Below are positions 20,443 to 29,519 of a stretch of 64,000 nucleotides of DNA, piece by piece. Where the stretch lies: NCBI RefSeq assembly GCF_004011695.2, contig NC_082406.1, forward strand, positions 2,356,001 to 2,420,000, read 5' to 3'. Position 1 is the stretch's first letter, and every line of letters begins with the position of its first letter. Below the pieces are notes generated by a model, which did not search any database, had not been told where the DNA came from, and saw only the letters and a program-made list of their open reading frames with translations. This stretch comes from Ascochyta rabiei. Its lineage: Eukaryota > Ascomycota > Dothideomycetes > Pleosporales > Didymellaceae. The translations under genes were made by a program, and so were the position numbers.

Positions 20443-23098
20443 ATGCGCGTGATACAGGGCGTTGCTACGATCGTGGTCCGACTCAGGGTCGAGGTTATTG
20501 ATTTTGTCCTCGCTGAGGCCTTACAAGAAGTTGCAGGAGTCGGGACTTTGGATAGGAAACCTCCAGCCAAGAAACCCTCTAGGGCCCGTTGCTCAAGCTG
20601 TAGGCTCCAAACAACGTGACGTACTGACGACATACAGGTGAAATGCGATAAAGATGATCCTGCCTGTCACCAGTGTGTCACAGCCAAGTCAGGGTGTCAA
20701 TACGTGGAGCGCCGTCAACGGCCTCGACTGGCTCAACACAGAGTTGCGGTTACATCTCTTAGCAAACGGCTCGAGCTGCTTGAAAAGCAAATTAGCAACG
20801 ACGGCAGTCGTCTGGAATCTGCGCAGCAACGATCACCGTCAGTGTCGACATCTTTGGCCGGCTCTACACCAGATCCTATAGACCCAGGCGCTGCAAACAT
20901 AGTTGCAGAGTCGTCTCCAAGTGTCGTGTTCCAAGCTCCTGAGAATGCCCAAGATTCTTGGATTTTTCGTATGGCGAACGATACGAAAAGGTGTTTCCAG
21001 TCCCAGGCCACTCCAACCAGCACTCCAACTCCGCAAGTCGACACTGTTATGTCGGCACTTAACGATGCCCTTGAGGACCTTGGCAAACTCAAGGTTCGAG
21101 CTGACTGACTCAGTTGAGAGTCAACTGGAGTATCGCCCCTGAAGAAGCACGTCAGTGCATCGAAGCATTTATCGATATGATGAATACGCTGGTGATACCG
21201 GACATCTTCACGACAGCTCTCGATGTTGACCTCCTGAGGACACTTCCGAGTATAAATGGCTCGCCTTATGTCAAGGTCGACTCAGGCCTACACGTGATGT
21301 ATTTCGCAGCACTCCATTATGGCCTGCCCCAAACGCGGGGGCACGAACATCTACTCACGCAAGCAGCGTACCTGAAGGCACTCGAGCATGTTCCCGCATG
21401 GCTGGACACATCAACCGAGACCGATATGGATGGCTACACAGCAGCGATGACGTGCTGGGTCGCGATTAACAACCTTGATTATCAGCTGTCGTGGAAGTTT
21501 CATTGCAAATCTTGCCATTACCTAGAAAGTAAGGGAATCGACAACCTCGATATCACCCCAGCTAGGACAGTGGAGGAGGAAGAGAAAAGAGAGTCGCTCA
21601 GATACCTCTATTGACATGTCTTATCCACTGATTGCTTGTTCCGCTTGTTTTATGGCAAGCCCACTGTTGTAAGTTGCCCCTTTTGAGAGATCGTCCCAGT
21701 TCCAAGAAGACACTCGAAGCAAGTTCGTCCAACTGTTGCGGATTCAAGCTTAGACGACTAGGGTGTGCGTTGATCGTACCGGACCATTCCTTCCAGATCT
21801 ACTAGAAAACATGAGGTTGCAGGATACAGAGTACAGATGGAAAGGTGCTGAGCCTGGCCAGGTTTTCGGCCTGAAAGTTGGCCCGCGGACAGTACAGACT
21901 GACTTTGTGCTAGTTGCGATGGAAGCCGAAGAGTGTGAAGCCACCGCCTGTTTTGACCTCGAGGAACCTGCACCCTACTGCAGCTCAGGTTATGCTAGCT
22001 TGTGTGTGGACGAGCCACACGGGTAAGCAGAAGCCAATGTAAGTTGGTAGCTCAAAAGCACTGCTGACCATTTGAGGGTCTAGCCAGAGTGGTTGAGGTC
22101 GTCGATTATATTGACAGCTCTGAGCATCAAGACCCCAATGTATCACAGAGAGTGAACGAATGCTGTCATCAAATTGAAGCTTTGGTGGCAGAATAGAAGA
22201 TGGAAGCGATATTGGCAGATACTGCCCCAGAATTCCAGCTCCGCTGTCTTGTCGCCGACAATATCATGAACATTTATGCCTTCATAATAGGGCTCAAAAG
22301 GCTCGCAAACCGCCTCGATAAGATAGACACTGTCGACTCACTAAGTGTGCGCGCAGCGCGGAAAGTCGTCAGCACCTCATTAGATTTTGAGACAACTGGC
22401 GTTGGAGGAGGAGGGGTAAAAATCAACTCATCTAGATTCGGTTTTGTTCAGTAAGTCGTGGTCCCCTATATCGTCTTTATACTTGACTTCTATTCACGAG
22501 GCTTCGCTACTTTTTAGCAGAGTTGCACAAGCCGCTTCGTTTGCAAAGATGAATCTTGGCATTAGACGGCGCCCGAAATCAAGACGGGCTAATGTTTGGA
22601 CACAGTTTCATTCTCTTCTATCCGTTCTGCGCCTTCTTTACTCTGTACGAGTATATCGTGGACTGCACCAACCCAGAGGACTGCGAGGCAGATGTGCGTC
22701 TACTCGAGCAGGTTGGCGATGCTATGGAACACACAAGCACAACGGCCCGCACAGATCTGAAACCTTTCGCAGAGACCATCAAAGCCTTGAATAAAGTGTC
22801 GCGGGTCATACAGGACTATCGGCGGAATAAGAGAGCACCGCCTGCACAATTGCTATCTGTAGATGCCAATGACACCCAACAGCAAACAGATGGTACGGAC
22901 CACCACATGACCATACCAGACCTTGACCCATCCGCCTTCGATACTTTTCCCGACTTCCCAATGACCATGGACGGCGAACCAGAGCCGCTTAGCTTCGTTC
23001 GTGCCATGGAGGACTTCATATGCCGCAATTGGCACGAGAGCTGGTGGGATATGAGCGGTGGCATGAACAATGGAATGGCATACATGTCTGACGGGTGA
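20443..23098 (+). pseudogene. Decayed Zn2Cys6 transcription factor gene
   Basis: Pieces of one regulator lie in order but in different frames. The zinc cluster begins RARCSSC (about 20581) and continues VKCDKDDPACHQC (20638 on), with a TGA and only about 22 bases between, too short for a normal intron. A heptad-like segment SLSKRLELLEKQIS follows. Near 21095-21140 the frame changes twice within about 50 bases (GKLKVRAD, then DSVESQLEYR, then SIAPEEARQCIEAF). The middle-homology region continues to LRYLY, where TGA (21612-21614) stands in place of a Trp before HVLSTDCLFRLFYGKP. Downstream, IEALVAE is followed by TAG (22194-22196), again at a likely Trp, before KMEAILAD. The C-terminus (FYPFCAFFTLYEYIVDC...) ends near 23098. 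A part I do not recognise lies at 21763-22026. Faces away from the broken ABC transporter. Confidence 0.7.
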
Positions 23099-24159
23099 GT
23101 CTCAGAAGAGTGTTGCAAGCCTATGATTGGAACTGACGAGGGCTCAGCACTGCGCTCGGACAGCAGTAGCCAGCCTACTCCATGCCAACACCGAACAGAG
23201 GACCGCCAAATACTTGACTGAGCGACGATACGTTGTCGTATGCTCAAGAAAGGGAAGCACTGTGGGGAATATGCAACATTCACGGATAGATAACCGTCTA
23301 AGCAAAGGAGAAGTCCAGTCTGACACGCAGCGTGCGAGCACATAGGCAAGGAAAGGCAGTGAATCAGTCAGAAACAATCAATCTTGCACTTCTTGGTCGT
23401 TGTACGTCAGAGAGAGTGGCGAGCGTCGCACAGACTTTCGGCAAGATCAATTCAACAACTCACACTCGAATTATCGTGTGATAGTTCCACAGGTAGCAGA
23501 CAGCGAGACGAAGCTTGCGTCATGAAACGCCAATGAGTCGAATATCAATAAGAGGTAGCTCGCTCCTCAATGAAACTGGTGTGATGTACAATTCTGGTCA
23601 AACTTTCTCCAGCATTGTGTTTTCGAGGTCTCTCTTGTGAACAAATGTAGACGCAAGAATAACCTAACGATAGCAGCATGAAGACTGCCACGTTCATGAT
23701 TGCTGCTGTCATGACATAGTGTTCGTCCCTCGTACCCAGTGCTCTAGAGCATAACCCTAAAAGATGCACGAAATCCATCGTCTCAGTCACGATCATCAAG
23801 ATCGACGTCATTGCCGCAACGAAAGACCACCGAGGGGGCATTCGAGTTGATTGAATGAAAGTGCATATCCTAGTCAGTGTGCAGCGAAGGCATCGTAACA
23901 TCGGAGGTGGTCATCCCACCCACTATACACGATCCGCGCTCGCCAGAAAATCAAAAACTAATCCCAAAGCACTCTAGAACCGAGCACCACCCCACCAAGC
24001 CAGACCAGCAAGCCCAGCAAGCCTCACATCAGCACAGCCCCACCACCCACAATCTGGGTATCTATAATTTCAAACTCGTCTATCCCTTCATCACAACATC
24101 CAAAGGCACTTTGGGTAAGCAATCACCTCACAAAGAAGAACCACAAACAGTCGCTAACA
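23099..24159. other. Interval with no secure gene
   Basis: Between the regulator relic and the tRNA I see no recognisable coding sequence except a weak minus-strand frame at 23545-23901, listed separately. Confidence 0.4.
23545..23901 (-). CDS. Doubtful small membrane protein
   Basis: The frame starts with ATG, encodes 118 residues and has two hydrophobic stretches (FVAAMTSILMIVTETM and IMNVAVFMLLSLGYSCVY) separated by a polar loop, compatible with two membrane helices. I recognise no family. It lies beside two pseudogenes and could itself be a gene fragment or a chance frame. The call is weak. Confidence 0.2.
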   Translation of the reverse strand: MLRCLRCTLTRICTFIQSTRMPPRWSFVAAMTSILMIVTETMDFVHLLGLCSRALGTRDEHYVMTAAIMNVAVFMLLSLGYSCVYICSQERPRKHNAGESLTRIVHHTSFIEERATSY

Positions 24160-24267
24160 TCAACCTTAGCGGAGTGGTTAACGCGTTGGCCTGCTACCTT
24201 TCTCTACTACTAAGATCGGAGTCAGCCAATTCCTTCGGGAGCGTGTGTTCGAATCACACAGGTGTCG
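24160..24267 (+). tRNA. tRNA-Ser(GCT) with intron; acceptor stem partly unpaired
   Basis: D stem gcg/cgc with an A-box-like TAGCGGAGTGG starts at 24167. Anticodon stem ttggc (24186-24190) pairs with gccaa (24225-24229). The loop is ct-GCT-a with anticodon at 24193-24195, followed by an intron of about 27 nt (24197-24223) at the canonical position after base 37. A class II variable arm (tcc-ttcg-gga) fits serine. T arm gtgtg-ttcgaat-cacac lies at 24243-24259 and the 3' acceptor strand aggtgtc at 24260-24266. A T run from about 24274 is the Pol III terminator. The 5' strand tcaacct pairs only in its inner four positions; the outer three do not match aggtgtc. It may be a damaged copy or a tRNA-derived relic. 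Confidence 0.7.
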
Positions 24268-24348
24268 CAGAATCTTTTTTTTTTTTTCGCTTTTGCGTTC
24301 ACCTTCTATGGTACTGTGAGCAGTAAGCCGCTTCGTGATCATGAATGA

Positions 24349-24356
24349 TTTTTTTT

Positions 24357-24388
<32 letters not shown>
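24349..24388 (+). repeat. Poly-T tract
   Basis: Nine T, one C, then 30 uninterrupted T (24359-24388). It lies about 80 bp after the tRNA terminator and 125 bp before the minisatellite. It could be a long A/T homopolymer or the A-tail of a retroposed sequence on the minus strand; no element body is recognisable. Confidence 0.8.
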
Positions 24389-24390
<2 letters not shown>

Positions 24391-24513
24391 AAATGCTGTT
24401 TTGTCAGTGGCTGCCTGCCGGATGGGTTCGAAATCGTCAGAAGGGCTGTTTGTGGATTTGGTTGATGAACCGAAGCTATGCCGCCGATTTGCCGACTCCC
24501 AAGGGAGCGAACA

Positions 24514-24804
24514 GGTATACACAGAGATGGGGTGATGTACTAGTTACTGTCTAGTATATAAGATACTGCATGAGTGGTATACATAGAGATAGGGTGATGT
24601 ATTAGTTACTGTCTAGTATATAAGATACTGCATGAGTGGTATACACAGAGATGGGGTGATGTACTAGTTACTGTCTAGTATATAAGATACTGCATGAGTG
24701 GTATACATAGAGACAGGGTGATGTATTAGTTACTGTCTAGTATATAAGATACTGCATGAGTGGTATATACAGAGATAGGGTGATGTATTGGTTACTATGT
24801 CTAG
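24514..24804 (+). repeat. 62-bp minisatellite, four full units plus a partial fifth
   Basis: Units of exactly 62 bp start at 24514, 24576, 24638, 24700 and 24762, each beginning ggtata and ending catgagt, with a shared core ttactgtctagtatataag. Units 1 and 3 are identical. Units 2 and 4 share three transitions against them (cacag to catag, atgggg to atagggg-type, gtactag to gtattag) and differ from each other at one base. The fifth unit diverges after about 43 bases. No coding frame is expected. Confidence 0.95.
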
Positions 24805-24931
24805 AGTTTGCTGAGTAAGCATCACGAAGAAAGGTGGTGGAGGGTCACGAATCGTGAGATCAATTGGTCTCGCCAGTGTTGGCCTATATTACAGCATGTC
24901 TCGATACATGTCTCTCCTCTCCTTGTCCAGC

Positions 24932-26239
24932 TTAGCGGCCTGGGTTCATGCCAGGCAGCAAATCGGGTTTATCAAGCCACATCCCCCTCAACAGACACAA
25001 TTGCCTCAGTCCCTCCCATTCCTCGCCCTCCTCGCCACCCCTCTTCCACAGCTCCTTGAAACCCCAGGCACACGCTATGCGATCCAGAGCGGCGCGCTCG
25101 TCAGCCCTGATGTAGCGGTCGAGCAAAGGCATACCGGGTCTCCAGACCACTCTGTCGTGGTCATCGTTGTATGTGGTCAGGGCAACAAAGCCGAGGGTAC
25201 CGGTGCAAATGACATAGGTGCTCATGCCGGCGAATGCGTACAGCTTGAAGGTCCAGGGGTTGATGTAGCCGCTGTATACGGACATTTCTTGGGCGATCAT
25301 GTAGAGGGCAAGCGGGGTCATGGCGGCTAGGATGCTGGGCAGGCCCATCTTGGTGATCATGCGGTGGCGCCTCCAAGCTGGTGCGCGGTAGGTGTGGTCA
25401 ATGACGGCAAGGGCGAGGGACATGTCCTTGGCTTCAATGGCAGCTGTTAACGACTCCTCGGCGAGGTCGGCGGGAATAGCTTGCGATGCAGCCTTGGGCG
25501 AGGGCTTCGAGAACTTGGGTGGAGAGGACCCTTCTTGCGGAACAGGCTTGTTGGCGTAGAGATAGAGAATCTCAGGGATGGCGTGTGGGCGGTTGAGCAG
25601 GCGTTGCAGGCGGATGTAGACCCTGAGCACATTGGGTCCGATGAAGACATTGGGGTGCTTCAGGAAGCCTTCGGCGAGTTTGGAGAGGTATGCGGGGGTT
25701 GGGAGCTCATTCAGAGCGAGTGGTTTTGTGTAGGCCCTCTTCTGCTTGGGTGTGTCTTCGCTGGCGAGTCCAGAGAGGATTGCGCCAGCCGAGCTCTGTC
25801 TGATGGTCGTCTTGGTGGGAGGTGGTTGCCGTGAGCGAACAGCGATGGCAGAAACTGCCACGTCTTCCAAGCCCTCCAATGCTGCGTGGATGGTTTTCTC
25901 TGGCTCCCCCCTGTTCGAGTCGAGGATGCCCTTGATCTGCGCCTCGACTTCCGCCAGCCGCGTCTTCACGGCAGCAACCGAGTCTGAAGTCGACTGTGGG
26001 CTGGCAGCAGTCTCGGGGAAGTCTGCTCGCTCGACATTGCGCCAGCTGGTCTGGATGCGGCGGGCAGGAATCCGGGGTGTGGCCGCCTGTGATCGGGCTG
26101 TTTGCCTCGGTATCGAGGGGGACTTGAGGGTGGAGGCGGCCAGGAAAGTGCGCCGCGACAGGGGCTGCTGGCGTATGTAGTCGCACAGCTGGCACGCAGG
26201 ACGCGATTGGACGCGCAGGGGCAGGCTCGCGGGCTTCAT
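24932..26239 (-). CDS. Conserved mitochondrial-type membrane protein, unknown function
   Basis: The gene has one exon of 435 residues from the ATG at 26239. The N-terminus is rich in Arg, Ser, Ala and Pro and lacks acidic residues (MKPASLPLRVQSRPACQL..., then QTARSQAATPRIPARRIQTSW), typical of a mitochondrial presequence. A middle region (about residues 180-240; AYTKPLALNELPTPAYLSKLAEGF and NVLRVYIRLQRLLNRP) is helical and tetratricopeptide-like in feel. Two membrane segments follow (about SILAAMTPLALYMIA and MSTYVICTGTLGFVALTTY). The C-terminus is WRPGMPLLDRYIRADERAALDRIA... ending in a short Trp-rich tail. The conserved style suggests a fungal inner-membrane assembly or translation factor, but I do not recognise the exact family. 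It is divergent from verprolin with 299 bp between ATGs. Confidence 0.75.
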   Translation of the reverse strand: MKPASLPLRVQSRPACQLCDYIRQQPLSRRTFLAASTLKSPSIPRQTARSQAATPRIPARRIQTSWRNVERADFPETAASPQSTSDSVAAVKTRLAEVEAQIKGILDSNRGEPEKTIHAALEGLEDVAVSAIAVRSRQPPPTKTTIRQSSAGAILSGLASEDTPKQKRAYTKPLALNELPTPAYLSKLAEGFLKHPNVFIGPNVLRVYIRLQRLLNRPHAIPEILYLYANKPVPQEGSSPPKFSKPSPKAASQAIPADLAEESLTAAIEAKDMSLALAVIDHTYRAPAWRRHRMITKMGLPSILAAMTPLALYMIAQEMSVYSGYINPWTFKLYAFAGMSTYVICTGTLGFVALTTYNDDHDRVVWRPGMPLLDRYIRADERAALDRIACAWGFKELWKRGGEEGEEWEGLRQLCLLRGMWLDKPDLLPGMNPGR

Positions 26240-26538
26240 GGTGGTGGGCGAGCTGGGTGGTGGACTGCGGCTCGGGTCCGACAAGTGAGTGACGAAGCCT
26301 GCGGGCGGTGCGGCGGCGCGGCGGCGGTGCGGCGGCGGTGCGGCGGTCGCTGCCAAGGAGCTGGCATCCGCGACCGAACGACTGCCTTGGAAGTTGGAAC
26401 CCACCCAACCAACCAACACGACACCCTCTGCACACCGACACGCGGCTCCAGGCAGCAGGACCCCGCCAGACCGTCTGCATCGCCTGCACGGAAGAGAAGG
26501 AGCCCCCAACACCACCGCCAGAGGACGCACTCGACACA
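26240..26538. promoter_or_regulatory. Bidirectional promoter, mitochondrial-type protein / verprolin
   Basis: A 299-bp interval lies between divergent ATGs. It contains a GC-rich block of gcggcgg-type repeats (about 26307-26350). Confidence 0.55.
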
Positions 26539-28045
26539 ATGCCGGGCCCTCCACCTCCACCTCCCCCTCCCCCTCCGCCCATGCCTGGGATGAAGGCGCC
26601 AGGAGCAAAGCCGCCCTCTGGTGCCGGAAGAGTGCGTCTGAACTCGGACTGCAGCTGGGACATGTGCCCGGATGTGTCGGCGTGAGCCCGCTAACAGGTC
26701 GCAGGGAGCGCTGCTGGGCGATATTAGCAAGGGCACGAGGCTGAAGAAGGTTGCCGTGGTGAACGACCGGTCCGCGCCAATCGTCGGGAAGGTCAAAGAT
26801 GCTGCGCCGGCAATCGGGGGAGCGCCGCCTGTTCCTGGCATGGGAAGACCACCTGCACCTCCTGGCGGTCTTGCCCCGCCCGTACCAGGAGCTGGCAGCC
26901 GGGCGAGAAGCAACAGCGACACGGGAGGAGACAGTGGAATGGCTGCACCTCCGCAGCTGGGAGGGCTGTTCGCTGGCGGCATGCCCAAGTTGAGAAAGTC
27001 GGGGGGTGTCAAAACGGGCGCCGACACAAAGTCGCCATACATGTCCGATCCAGAGACACGAAGCTCGGCGCCCACACCTCCGCGAGGAGCAGCACCGCGA
27101 CCGCCAGGCGCCCCTCCGCTTCCTCCTGGGGGTGCCCCGCCTGCGCCGCCCATGCCAGGCGCACGACCGCCGCTCAAACCCGTTGCCTCTCTTGCCTCGA
27201 GCATCAGCGGGAAACCAAAACCACCTCCGCCGATTGGCAAGAAGCCACCCATGCCCCCCCCTTCGTCCCGAAAGCCCTCTGGCATGGCGCCTCCACCCCC
27301 AGCGTCGCCTGCTCGCGCCCCTCCCGTCCCAGGTAGCGCACCCCCCGCCCCTCCACCGCCTCCTCCAACTTCGACGCCGTCCGCACCCCCTCCACCTCCC
27401 CCAGGTGCCATACCTCCACCTCCGCCGCCACCACCCCCACCAGCCGCGCCGCGAGCTCCTTCACGATCAACGCCTCCTCCCCCTCCATCTGCGCCGCCCG
27501 CGCCTCGGCCGCAAGAAGACGATGACGACTACGATCCATACCGCTACGACAGCTCTCGATCTCGATCACCTTCTACGCCCGCGCCTCCACCACCAACAAA
27601 CGGACACATACCTTCTCTCGCAGAGCAAGCAGCACGAAACGCGTTTGGCCAAGGCCGCGCTTCACCTGCGGCTCCTCCTCCTCCTCCACCACCTCCTCCA
27701 GGGGCAGCGCCAACCCCGCCGCCCCCCTCCATGTCAGCGCCCCTTCCTCCCCCACCGCCGAGCGCCGCACCGAGTCGACCCACCTCGCAGACACCTTCGC
27801 GATCAACAATGGACGCAAGCATGTACACACTATCGAACGGCGGATCGAACTTGAGGAGTCCGACAGGAACAACAAGCGGAGCATCATCAGGGCAGAAGGG
27901 CAAAATTGCGCCTGTGCACGATCTGAGATGGAGGTTCCAGCCCGAACACTCGTTCCCAGCTCCAAGGCCGTTCACAGGTGGGCCGAAGAGGTACAGAGCT
28001 GGGAGAGGGAGTAGCGTGCCGCTGGATCTGAGCGCCTATGAATAG
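26539..28045 (+). CDS. VRP1: Verprolin / WIP-like actin regulator
   Basis: Verprolin binds monomeric actin through a WH2 motif and WASP/Las17 through its C-terminus, driving Arp2/3 actin patches during endocytosis and polar growth. Exon 1 is 26539-26631, the intron 26632-26704 and exon 2 26705-28045, giving 477 residues. It opens MPGPPPPPPP. The splice joins GAGR to GALLGDISKGTRLKKVA, a complete WH2 motif (about residues 31-48). The body is proline-rich with many PPPPP tracts, the profilin and SH3 ligands of the family. The C-terminus LRWRFQPEHSFPAPRPFTGG followed by KRYRAGRGSSVPLDLS is the WASP-binding end. Long opposite-strand Gly-rich frames are mirrors of the Pro codons. Confidence 0.92.
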
Positions 28046-29519
28046 GATACCAGGCGCCAGGAGAACATCAAGTCGGGCCCGAAGTGAAGAGTCTTTGTGA
28101 ATACCAGCGGTTATTGTTAAGCTCGATGGGTTGGTGCAAGCGCAAGCTTCAATATGCAGATTAGCCATGGCGTTTGGAGCTCAGATAGCAATTGAAGAAG
28201 TGAATTCCAGGTCAAGATCATGCTTTCTCCTGTTGATTTGACGCCCAGGATTTCACTTTGAATAGATCGATTGAACGAAATTCAAGACAGGTTCATCCTA
28301 TTCGCGACTCACAAAGTGTCCAGTTTTTACGTTTCGTTGGCCCAGATTCAATTTGCACGTATACCCTTTTCTTGGTCTTCCGTCTTCTACATCGCTGGTT
28401 GAGAGGTGAGGTGTTCCCGTTGCTTACTTGGCTATGGATCTTGGAGGTGTACACGGGCCTTTGTATTCCCTTTCTTGAGTAGAGACGGGATGGAGGAGCA
28501 TCGAGGTTCGAAGTTCCAAGAAGCTGTAATACCGTTTCGAATTCGGCGTAGCTACAATGTTTTTGATTTTTTGATTTTTTGATTTTTTTTTCTTCTTCTT
28601 TTCTTTTTGGTTCGGTGTAGAGGTTGAGAGGTTTCCTGTTTGGGTGCTGTTGGAGACGCGTGGGTTTGTGGATGTGTAAGAGGGGGACGTTTTGGGCGCT
28701 GGAGGTCTTCGCAGTCTCTGGGATGCTTGGTTGGAAGTCGCTGCTAGGGAGGTAGTTTAGACGTGGCTTGTGCAAGATGCAAAAGTTGCTCGTCTCTGGG
28801 CTTGGATTCATCTCAAGGTTCGTAAACGCCTCTCGTTGAATGGGAAGTCCACGGAGACTTGTTGTTCCTCGGCTTTCAGGTCGATATTCAAATGCTAACG
28901 CCTCCAAGCTAGCAGAACACGAATCTTGTCTCCGACCAGCGTCATCGCGTCGGAGACCGGCACAATTCCCCTTCCATCGCCTCCTTGGATGCCAACGTGA
29001 TCTCCCCTCGGCCAAAAGCCGAACGACTGCGAATAAGTTGGCGGATGCCTTGCCCGATATGGGGCGGATTACCCCAGTTCTCCAAGCTTTTTTCCCAAGG
29101 TCAAGCTCTTACCCCAGCGCCACCCCGTTGATCGTCCACCCACATTCCCCATTCTGTAGCGGCTCAGCCGTTTGTGAATACTGATTCCCCACTTGCATCA
29201 TCATAAACCCATGTTCCGAAGAGCCGTCAGCGCCGACACTGGTGGAATCGTACCGTCCGTGCTGCTGCGGATTGTAGTGCGAAGCGAGTAAGCGTTCAAA
29301 TCCTGCAGCCTGCAGCCTGCAGCGGAGCACTGGGTGAGGTGGGGAAAGCCCGCAAACTCGGGTGACATCAGACAAGTCCCGTGGACGTGCAGTCGTGGTC
29401 AGGCACGAACAGGATGTTAGTGGCTGATGGTCCGGCGGGATAGCCGAGTTGTGGGTGTACAAAGATACAGCTTGCCCGCTCGTTGGGTTGGGCAGGATAC
29501 TGCTAGCTTTTCAGTCAAT
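28046..29519. other. Gene-free interval before beta-galactosidase
   Basis: About 1.5 kb without a secure gene. A T-rich patch with gattttttt repeats lies at 28558-28605. The minus frame 28293-29015 is rejected. Two contiguous cagcctg-type copies (tgcagcctgcagcctgcagc, about 29303-29322) lie upstream of the beta-galactosidase start. Confidence 0.5.

Noticed and set aside
22073..22100. tRNA-like D-arm sequence (tagccagagtggttgag)
   Set aside because: No T arm, anticodon stem or terminator follows; lies inside the regulator relic.
16398..23098. Idea of a secondary-metabolite cluster around the transporters and regulators
   Set aside because: No backbone enzyme or tailoring enzyme is present, and two of the genes are broken.
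26236..27411. Long minus-strand Gly-rich frame (391 codons) opposite verprolin
   Set aside because: Pure mirror of the proline codons of verprolin; no independent family motif.
28293..29015. Minus-strand frame of 240 codons before beta-galactosidase
   Set aside because: Low-complexity Lys/Arg stretches from a T-rich tract, no domain and no supportive splice sites.
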